DNA from: Vitellaria paradoxa
Lineage: Eukaryota > Streptophyta > Magnoliopsida > Ericales > Sapotaceae
DNA: 64,000 nt
Reading direction: 5' to 3'
Assembly: GCA_019916065.1 (NCBI GenBank)
Contig: CM034240.1
Coordinates: 17,035,894 to 17,099,893 of the forward strand
In this document: piece by piece, positions 55,110-64,000 of the stretch
Layout of the letters: each line of letters begins with the position of its first letter
Position numbering within the stretch: position 1 is the first letter of the stretch
The notes under the pieces: generated by a model
What the model was told of the DNA's origin: nothing
Databases searched by the model: none
Seen by the model: the letters and a program-made list of their open reading frames with translations, nothing else
Made by a program: the position numbers and the translations under genes

Positions 55110-57520
55110 CTGCAACCCCACAGGAGGATGAAATACCTTTACTATTGTATAAATAAAACATTAAAATTTTGATAAATTTTAAAAATTAATGAAATTTTAA
55201 TTTTGATAATTTTATTTTTATTGTATTTTTTTAACTTTTTTTTATAGGACTCTTATATTTAAAAATTTTTTTGGTGTTTAAAAATTATCCAAATGAAAGA
55301 ATTTTTAATCTGTTTTGTAACTTTTTACCAATCTACCCATTAAAAAAGCCACTCTTTCATTCATCCTCTAGTCTATTATTTTAATAATTTTTAAACACAA
55401 AAAAAATTCTAAATATGAGAATCTATTAAAAAAAGTGATATTTTTTTATAAAAATAAAATAAAAATAATTGTTCACAATTCGTTTGATGAGATACAAATT
55501 TTACTTTTTTTTTTTTTAGTTTTTGTTACAAGTTTATTATTTTTTATTATTTTTATTTTTTCAAAAAAAATATTAATATTTGTATTGATAAAAAATCATA
55601 AATTTTTAGGTGCTAACAAAATTTAGTATGAGAGAAAGCGATCAGCGAGAGAGTGAATAAAAAAAAAAAAAGAAGAAAAAAATGAATTTAAATGAGAGCC
55701 GTTGAATTTTCTCTAAAAAAATCCAACGGCTTAAAATTGACACACGACAGTAAGCCGGTGCTCACTGCACTGGTCCTATCATGTTGATTTTAAGATACTG
55801 GAATGCTGCTCGTACATCATGTGCCGTTAAAGGGAAGTGAACAATTGCCTACATAACGAGAGCTATTTCTAAGAGATGAAATACAATAACAAGTGGTATT
55901 TAAAAAAAAAAAAAAAATCATACGGTTCATATTTCACGGCAAGTTTTGGAATGGGAAAAAAGAATTCATCAAATTAAATTGAGGGCTAGCTTTATATAAT
56001 GATATAAATGTTATCCTCAAGTCTGTGAATTTTAAATTTGAGTTTAAAAATTAAAAAAAACTTTGAACTCAATTAGTTTATAACCAATTGTTTGTATTGC
56101 ACGTATTATTTTTGGCTTGGCCCCGTTAGGCTTAAAATAAAACTCTAAAAAACCCTACAAATTTCCAACAACCCCTCTACTTCTAATTTTTCCACCATCA
56201 TTGATTTTAAAAATTTTCAATATTTTGCTAAAAAAACAAAACAATTTTAAAATAAATTAAGCAAATGTGTAAATTTTTTATACAATCATATCCTTCGTAT
56301 CGAAAACTTTCAAACGAGTACTATTATTGCTATTTTTTGTGAACTTTTTTAAATCCGTGAGAACGGATTTGAAAAACCATTCCAACGATTTACGACTTTT
56401 CAAGAAAAAAACATCATCAAAATTAACTGCAAACTACGTTTTATCTCAATTTATCTTTTTTTTTTTTACTCCAAGCAGACCATAAAGGTGTTGGTTCAAA
56501 AATGAGAAATAGCGACTATTTTTCCTACTTGATACAAATTGTGATAATATTGTTGGATAGGATGAATCACTGTAATTATGTGTGTAAAATAGTGTTATTT
56601 TGTGCGTGTGATTAGAATACCATGTTTCATGATTTTTAGAGCAATCCACATCCTGATCTTATACGTGGCATGGGTGTCATTGTTTGTCTAGTTCAAATGT
56701 CGCATTTCAAAATTTCTGTAATAATTCACATTTTCACAATAGAATGCTATTCTACTTTATGCTCAATTAAGTACAAGAAGAAAACTTTTTTTAAGAAATC
56801 ACCCGTTTTAGTAGCAATCTCACTTAAAAGCAGATTTTATCGCAAAATTCCATAAAGTACGGCGCTTGCACGGATTTAAAATGCATAAAAAAATATTAGA
56901 AATTATGTCTATAATAATACTCAACTCCATTCGGATAATGGCTCCGTTTGACTTGCAAAAAAATTCTAAAAAATTCTATAAATCTCTATTAACTTTATAT
57001 CACATCAATTTTTTTCTTTCACTACACGTATTACGAACTCTTAATTTATCTCAATTTATCTCACTTTATCTTACTCCAAACTCACCCAATGCAAGACAAG
57101 CACCCCATTACCACCCGATAATATTCCGCCTAACAACCTCCCCGCCCACATTAACTTTTATTCCATCAAACAAAATGTACAACTTAATACTAAGCACTTG
57201 TGCAAAATTAAAATAATGCAAATTATATGATTATAAAAATATATTAATAACATTTGTATAACATTTTCTCATGGTAAGTACTATTATTAAGGGCATCCAC
57301 GTCACACCATGCAGGCGAAATAGCCTCCGCTAAGAAATGGCGCGTTACTTTGGAGCTTAACCTCACTACCAGTGCTAAAGCACATCTACACAACTTTTAA
57401 GCCCACTCACAATGATAAGTGTTTTATATTTTGTAGCTAAAAAATTTTAAATACAAGTAGCTCTCCACAATTAAAATTTACTGTTATACTTTAAAAAAAA
57501 AAATTTTACTATTATTACCA
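55110..57520. other. AT-rich intergenic stretch
   Basis: No gene recognised on either strand. It contains T/A runs and short sequences resembling MITE ends near 56115-56470 and 56935-57070. Confidence 0.5.
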
Positions 57521-57531
57521 GTACTTTTGGT

Positions 57532-58512
57532 GAGTTTTTTTTTGTTCTACGGATGGTTGAGGAAGTATTTCTGCAATTGCTGCTGGGGAGAAAGTGTTTT
57601 GAAAAATACAGTTAATGAGAAACCGAGGCATGTGAGCGCGATTTTTCAGATTATTGTTGAGCAGAAGCCGCGGTCTGGGAGCACGATTGTTGCGCCTACA
57701 CTGTGATTTTGAGATCATCTGCAAAACCCGTAGCATGAAAGCGTGGTTCTTCCTGGCTTGGGATTTCAGAACCGCGGTCTGGGAGCGCAATTATTGTTGC
57801 CACTACACCACGAGTTGACCTGGAGCTGAAGACCCATGGCATGAACTGGAGCTGAAGACCCGCGACATGAAAGCGTGTTTCTTCCTTGTTTTGCTCCCGT
57901 CCATGATGAAGTACGCTTCTGCCTTCCACCTTTTATGCTCACCTATTTTTATGAATCGCTCACCCCTGAGTTTGGGACAGCATCGAATTTAGAAACGCAT
58001 GGCTGTGTCTTGGAGTGAGTAAAGTTAAATTCTATTTCCTACTTCAAAATCATCTGCTGTACATCTATTTTTAATTGAATGTTAAGAGTTTTTTATTTGC
58101 TTTGTATAAGGCGACTTCAACTAACATCTTTCAGGTGATCCCAAATCGAGGTGATCTCAAATCGCAGTTCTTCCTTGTTTGCGATTTCAGATAACTGATT
58201 CCTGTTTTGCAAAGAGACTTCTTGAGCTAGGGAAAGACATTTCGAGCGAAAAAAAAAAACGCACTTTTCTTCTCCAGACGAGAGATGTTGGGGTTTTCTT
58301 CTTCTGCAAACGAGAGATAAGAAAACCCGCGATTCCATAGCGCGGTTTATCAAAAACCGCAATCTCAAATCGCGGTTTTCTTCCGTAGCCGAACCTCCGT
58401 AACCGCTGTTTGAAATCATGGTTTCTCATTAACCGTATTTTTCAAATTTGTTTCTCCTCCGCCATAACTGCAGATTTTGTTCCGAAATCATCCGTAACAC
58501 AAAAAAAAGTCT
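57532..58512. mobile_element. Non-autonomous Mutator-like element, 981 bp
   Basis: Terminal inverted repeats: left GAGTTTTTTTTTGTTCTACG, right (reverse complement) GACTTTTTTTTGTGTTACGG. Both continue with GGATG and later GAAAAATACRGTTAATGAGA, making arms of about 110 bp. CTTTTGGT borders both ends (57524-57531 and 58513-58520; a ninth base differs). The interior is unusually CG-rich for this region, with repeated CCGCGGTCTGGGAGC (57669 and 57771), GAAGACCCRYGRCATGAA and many AACCGCGATT-like words. No recognised gene fragment. Confidence 0.7.
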
Positions 58513-58609
58513 CTTTTGGTAGGTCTAAGTATTTTGACCCCCCACCTAGCATTTTTTATTCCGTCCCTCCTAAAAGCACCACAAATCAACCAAACTTGAC
58601 ACCATGACA

Positions 58610-59550
58610 TGGGAAAGAATCATTCAAACACAAGGGTTTCGCCCAATGCATGTTGAAGGACGTTTGTACTCCACAATCCGTTCACCACAAAGAACAAGTC
58701 CCCAGTCCACAGCAGAAAAAGACGTATTCAATTTAATTTTCAGCAGAAATCATCTCTCTGAAAAACATATTCTTGGAATGAAGAAAATATAGCCCTCAGA
58801 AATTAAACTTCTATCTCTTCTCCCTATCGCATCAAATTCTATCATCTTCTTCAAACCGAGTGGCACTGTTGAGAACATCACACTCGCTTGTGCTTGTTCA
58901 AATCATATTCAATTTTCAAGTTTAATCAACGCCTATTCTCCATGCTTCTTTTCCATTAATTCAAACTCTTTCCAATTAGATATCTCCCTCTTCATATTAG
59001 ATTTGCATGTCATCATAATCTGTTCCACCTTGAGGAAATCCTTCAGCTGAAATGCCGCGAAACAAGTTCAGAGACTGCCGCTCTCGGCACGTTTATTACC
59101 GGAATCAGTAACCAGCCTTCACACCTAACTCATTCTTCAAAGTTTGATAGCAATAAACCATCCCAACTGATAAGGAAAAACAATAAGCATGGGCAAGAGA
59201 ATGAACAAACCCTAGCTTTTCTTAACAACCTCGAGAGAATGGACTGCAGAAAATTCTCTACAGAGAGATGAAATCATTTTTCACAACAATTTCATCCGAA
59301 CAAAAATTGGTTATTTTTCAAGGGATATATTTTTTTGTTCTATGTATTTCAAAAAAACAACTTCCACCTGAAAATTAAGTTGAATGTCTTCTGTAAAGAC
59401 TACTTCTACCGATGCATGAATTAGGGAATTGTTACTTGGTGAATGGATTGCCGAATACAAACTTCCTCCTGCATGCACTGGGCGAGAGCCTCTCTGCACA
59501 CCCTCTTTAATCATAAGCTGTAAAAATAACCAGAGGCTCCATATCAGCTG
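58610..59550. repeat. Inverted duplication, arms of about 130 bp
   Basis: 58643-58770 (CGCCCAATGCATGTTGAAGG, TTTGTACTCCACAATCCGTT, TTCAATTTAATTTTCAG) matches the reverse complement of about 59350-59500 (CGCCCAGTGCATGCAGGAGG, TTTGTATTCGGCAATCCATT, TTCAACTTAATTTTCAG). The spacer is about 600 bp. It could be a decayed TIR element; no target duplication was found. Confidence 0.5.
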
Positions 59551-59759
59551 ACACTGCTCCCACCAACAGAAGGAACAGCAATAGCATAAGCAAAACCACC
59601 GCAACTCCAAAAGCACAGCCTCAGCTGAAACATATTCCACAGGCTTAACTAGAAAACAGCTACGCTCCCAGAAGAAAACCACCACAAATTACAACTGCAG
59701 CAGCAGCAGTAAAAACAAAAATGGACAGGAGACAAGAAAACAGCAGACCGTAAGTGTGT

Positions 59760-62190
59760 GTGTGTACATCATGTGTGGGCATACACAGAGAGAAACAAGA
59801 AGAAGAAAGATGAGAAAACCAAAGCTAAACCCAACCTAATCAAATAAAGAAAGCTGTCATGTGCTATCTGGAAACCACTTGGGCCTGAGTAGCAAAAGTT
59901 CCCTTTCATGCACCCATTGAGCTAGACGACTATGGAGGCAAAAGTTGAACATCAACCTTGAACCACCCCCCCCCCCCAAAAAAACAAAAAAAAAAATATA
60001 AATAAATAAATGAATGAAACTAACCCCACCCCGAAACACACATACACAAAAAAATGACTCTGTCAAATAAAAATAAAATAGCACAAAGTAGTAATCCACT
60101 TAAAACAATTAATGTTTGATCACTTCTCAAATACATGCAATCATCAAGCAAACAGTGTTGCCACATCCAGTGTCAATATTTGTCATGTTTGACTTGGATA
60201 ATTCATATGATTTTTAAGCATTCATGTAAACATAAACTATGTTGTTAAATAAATGTCCATCATATGAACTTGACATGTCAGTCAATTACTTTTTATCCAT
60301 CATGAGACCCAATATATAGAATATCAGCCAAAGTCCGTGAACAGCCACGTAAATATTGCCAAAGGTTAAGCCTTAATCTCGTTTTAATTCCCAGCACCCA
60401 AATTTAACAATGGGGATGAACACTAAAATAATATGTCTTCTTTTATAGGTATAATATAAGACATTGTTGGACACACTTCTATTCCCTTTTTCTTTTGGAT
60501 TAGTTCTCAACTATTATGAGTTGAACACAAGTACTTAGGCTACGTTTTTTCACCTGGATGAAATTTGATGGACAAGAAATACAATATGGGATTCTATACC
60601 TCATGAGATTAATTTTTTGTATGGGATTATTTATACGGTGTTTGGTTAGATGGGCTAAGGAATGGGATAAGAGAATATGGATTTTTGGCATTTAACTTTT
60701 GGAAGGAAACAAACCAGGAAGATGGATGTACAATACTAGCTCTCCTATGGTATTCCATATCACCCATTTCGAGGGAGATAACATTCAGTCCGGAATAAAT
60801 TGATTTCGCCGAATAAGGGAATGGGTGGGGTCCCACTAGATAAGAAATTTAAACCCCCAAACAAACTTAGCTTTAAAATAGACATCATCCCAAGTCCAAA
60901 ACATGCATTTGGCAACAAAAACAATCTGCAACAATCAGAATGGAAAACACACTATGAATTCCAACACTTTAGGTCGTGTTTGATTGAGTGGATTAAGGTG
61001 GGGGATTGGATTGCACATCTGTAGGCCTCACCAATCCGTGTTTAGTTGCAAAACATGGTCTGCATTTCATGTCTGGACTGTATATTCTAACCCAAAAGTG
61101 GGGGAGATGCAATATCATTTATTTTTTTTTCCCTGGGAAGGTGGTGGTATTTACTTCCTGCGAAACGTGGATATAGCATTAGTGTAGGATTTTATTTTTA
61201 TTTTTTCGCGTCAAATTACTTGTAATGGTATATCCAATCCCATACTTTTATCCAATAGTATTTCACTTATCCCCTAAATCCTTTCCCTCCAATCGATTTA
61301 GCTTATAATTTTATATATGGACATGGTGGGAGGGCAAAGGAGGATTGAAGTTTTATATTTGTTTTTCCATGACACAAGTAAAAACTCAGGTATGGTCAAA
61401 CATGACTTTGTTAAAATATATATATATATATATTTTTTTTTGGGGGGGGGGGGGGCAGGGGCACTAATTGAATTCAAATACTCCTTTTTATATTGGATGC
61501 GTCAGCTAGTAGGATGGATACAAGTAGACCCCCAATCCCGTGACATGGTTGACACTAGCATTCATATGTGCCCATTTTTTAAGTAACAGTAAAGGGTGCC
61601 CGTGCTTTGCACAAGCTAGCTTCTAGGAGAGAAAATATAAATTTGTTAAGGGCGTTTTTGAAGTAAGGATTTGGTGAATAAACTCCCCCCGCGGGGGGTG
61701 GGGGCCGCCCCCCGGGGCGGGGGGGGGGGGGGAGGGGGAGGGGGAGGGGGAGGCAACATTGTTGGCTCTGTGCTTAAACTGAAACTAAAAATATTCAAAA
61801 ATGCAAATTTCCCAAACACATTCATTTATTTTTGTCTAATTTTTGGTGGTAAAAAGATGGCACCAACTATATTTCGTTCAAATTGCCATTCCTAGCTTTA
61901 ATAGGAAGGCCAATCAATTCTTTTTCCAGGTATACTTGCTCTACAAAGAGTAGGAAAAACTTACCAGAAAAGCTTTCCATCTGGCTTTTTGTAAATAAGC
62001 AAAATGTTCGAAAAAGCTGAAGCATTGGTTTGGCAACTTGCGTTTTTAGCTAAAAACCAAAAAAATGCTCCTAAAGGGAGGTTGCCAAACCAAGCCCAGT
62101 TCTATTGCCATGAATTGAACAGGGAACAAACTCAGAGAAATCATAGGATCCAATAACTATGATTGTATAAAAATGTGGGAAAAGAAATGT
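59760..62190. other. Intergenic stretch with low-complexity tracts
   Basis: No gene recognised. It contains MITE-like ends near 60625-60860 and 60970-61280, an (AT)n/poly(T)/poly(G) junction at 61419-61456, and the G-rich tract listed separately. Confidence 0.5.
61685..61753 (+). repeat. Extreme G-rich tract with GGGGGA repeats
   Basis: Runs of C then G (CCCCCCGCGGGGGGTGGGGG, then CCGCCCCCCGGGGCGG) are followed by a 13-base G run and several GGGGGA units. The sequence can form a hairpin and, on the plus strand, G-quadruplexes. Such tracts are also prone to assembly error. Confidence 0.7.
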
Positions 62191-62500
62191 GCAGTTACCA
62201 AAATGCTAAGCAGAAAAATGCAACAACTAAGGATACAAAGGAGGATACATATGAGGATAAACCGCTGAAGCCGGAATGACTTCTAACTGCAAAGTTTTGT
62301 GCGCACACCAAGTCAAGAACAAACTTCACATCAGAGCATAACTTTTCCAAAAAGGAAATCAAATAAACTATTAAGTATGAATGTCTAAGACCACTTACCC
62401 TGCATGGAGAGAGCAACTCAGGATTTCACATGGAAATCGCAAAAACACCATTGCAAAACAAGCAATGCCATTACTGTAATGGCATCCCTGCTGACCTTAA

Positions 62501-63493
62501 CTAAATGCTGGTCCCAATGGAGACATCATCCTCGTAGAAATCCCGAGATTCAGAGGGATCATATCTGTCCTCAAACTCATGCAGTGTAACAGAGTCTGAT
62601 CTGCGATCCCTGTATGCACGACTTCGTTTTCTATCTTTCATTTCTGAGTTCAGATCACCGCGCTTCCGATCACCGTGCTCACTACAATGATTAGTTTCCC
62701 CATGTGATCGGCTGTGGTAACTGTCTGGACTCTGAGAAAATGAAAATTTCTTTTGGAACAGTTCCACATCATCTTGATGACCATGATTACTAATTTGGTT
62801 GTGTGAGTGACCTTTAGTTCTGTGTCTACCTGGGGTTTTGGAATTATACTCTCTATCACATCTATCCCTCTCTATACTTCTCCGCAGTTCTAGATGCTCA
62901 TGGTGCCGACTTGAATCTCGACTACGTCGCATATGATCATCAGGAGACTCATCGTGTAATTTTTTAATTCTGATATTATTACGAGAATGCAACTGCTTGT
63001 GGATATAAGGCTCTGCTCTGCTCACTTCGGAAGATTCACGTATATTTTTCTTTAGCCCATCCATGTCCAATGAAGAAGGTTCAGATGAGAACTTTCCGGA
63101 CTCCTCAGCACCCCTTACCAAGCAACCAATGCCTCCTGCTCGTGTAATGTCCTCCATGTATTCCTCTATTATATCCCTCATCACCTGTTAGAAATTAAAA
63201 TTGAGAGAGAGAGAGAGTGTGTGTGAGGGAGTGAGGGGGAGAGAGAGAGAGAGAGAGAGGGAGAGAGGGAGGGGGGGCTACATGAGATTGCTGCAAATGA
63301 CTTGAGAACAAATAGTTCAAGAATAGAAAGACAAAACAAAGATCATTGTAGAATAGAATGCAAGCAACATGGCAAAAGGCAAACAGTAAATAAAAATAAT
63401 CTACATAACATGCAAAAAGGAAGAAAGCCAAGCTCTTACACAAATGAGATAGTTTGCAGTTGAATAACAAGCTCCCTCTTCTTTCCAGCTTAG
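62501..63493 (-). CDS. Last two visible exons of a charged Ser/Arg-rich protein gene (U11/U12-48K-like?), partial
   Basis: Exon 63440-63493 (54 nt; LSWKEEGACYSTANYLIC) joins in frame to the final exon 63184-62501 (VMRDIIEEYMEDITRAGGIG...), ending SIGTSI and TAG. The acceptor TTTCTAACAG and donor GTAAGAG are clean. The C-terminal 200 residues are hydrophilic and rich in Arg, Ser, Asp and His (RRSRDSSRHHEHLELRRS, DRKRSRAYRDRRSDS). The combination of a short 'ANYL...IIEEYM' segment with an RS-like tail suggests a spliceosomal protein, possibly the U11/U12 snRNP 48 kDa protein, but I recognise this only loosely. The CHHC zinc finger that would settle it lies off the right edge. The frame is intact, unlike the fragment copy at 18443-19174. 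Confidence 0.5.
63204..63271 (+). repeat. (GA)n microsatellite in the intron of the Ser/Arg-rich gene
   Basis: A GA/GT-rich run lies between the last two exons. The copy at 18930-18945 is much shorter, so the repeat expanded here or shrank there. A (GT)n run follows at 63513-63534. Confidence 0.8.
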
Positions 63494-64000
63494 CTGCAAT
63501 CGTTTTTCTTTTGTGTGTGTGTGTGTGTGTGTGTATTTTTTTTTTTGAAAAGATAAGTGTGTGTAGTTTAACTGGAAGCTAAAAAGTCAACAAAATCTAA
63601 CAGTTTTATCTTTTTCCAAAACAAAGGCTTAGGCATAGTATACTGATGTCCATATGAATATACATATTTGATAAATACAAAATAATTATAATGGGAAGGT
63701 AACAGGGGATACCGCCCAAATACAAAAGACAAAACAGCCAAAGTAAAACCTATGCATCTATATTCTTAACGAATGACAAAAAACTACGTAAACTTGGATC
63801 TATATTCTACACCCCTGAAGTCCATGTATAAAAAGCTGACAAAAGATTCCTTTCAACCCATGGAAAGGAACTTTGAACCCTTGAAAAGTTATTTCTTTTG
63901 CCCCAAATCAACCAAGACAAATAAAATCAAACTTTCTTTTCCATTTAACAATACAACTGCCCCACCAAGCTTATATGGTTTGTTTTGCTTTGATCAGGAA

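Noticed and set aside
1..64000. CRISPR arrays, operons, bacterial-type regulators
   Set aside because: Sequence is eukaryotic; no regularly spaced direct repeats of that kind. The only short regular array (23571-23682) has no spacers.

Overview
The window is nuclear DNA from a flowering plant, most likely a eudicot. It is AT-rich, has introns and is crowded with plant transposable elements (copia, Cassandra-type TRIM, L1 and RTE LINEs, tRNA-type SINEs, Mutator-like elements, MITEs). The host genes seen (NAC factor, P-class PPR protein, casein kinase I-like protein, an exportin-4-like exon) are typical land-plant families. I cannot name the species.

Layout. 1-3.5 kb: decayed copia element (+) and an L1 LINE remnant (-). 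4.7-5.1 kb: a first exon resembling plant exportin-4 (-); the rest of that gene would lie off the left edge. 5.2-9.3 kb: AT-rich DNA with a MITE and a three-copy diverged repeat. 9.3-14 kb: a TRIM element whose LTRs carry antisense 5S rRNA sequence, split by a 3.8 kb solo LTR; both insertions have direct flanking duplications. 15.8-17.2 kb: 5'-truncated L1 LINE with a 198 bp MITE inside it. 17.7-33.2 kb (block A) and 41.0-49.6 kb (block B): two diverged copies of one segment, each holding a broken 3' part of a casein kinase I-like (CKL) gene on the minus strand. Block A also received a 4.4 kb piece of another gene (the one at 62.5-64 kb) and a complete 6.6 kb Mutator-like element. 35-36.5 kb: an intact NAC gene (-) with a duplicated promoter. 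51.6-53.4 kb: an intact PPR gene (-) with a 1.5 kb fold-back element about 175 bp upstream of its start. 57.5-58.5 kb: a non-autonomous Mutator-like element. 62.5-64 kb: the last two visible exons of a charged, Ser/Arg-rich protein gene (-) running off the right edge.

The most striking object is the Mutator-like element at 23421-30019. It has 108 bp terminal inverted repeats with about five differences, an exact 9 bp target duplication (CAAATATAT), an intact 844-residue DDE transposase with SWIM and CCHC zinc motifs, and a second intact three-exon gene for a 499-residue plant mobile domain (PMD) protein. Block B at about 45.83 kb preserves the matching site without the insertion, so the boundaries are supported independently. 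Only the left end carries four palindromic 28 bp repeats next to the terminal repeat. The element looks young and possibly autonomous, with the PMD protein as candidate accessory factor.

The comparison of blocks A and B acts as an internal clock: insertions found in only one block (Mutator-like element and gene fragment in A; non-autonomous LTR element, SINE and MITEs in B) came after the duplication, while a LINE 3' tail present in both came before it.
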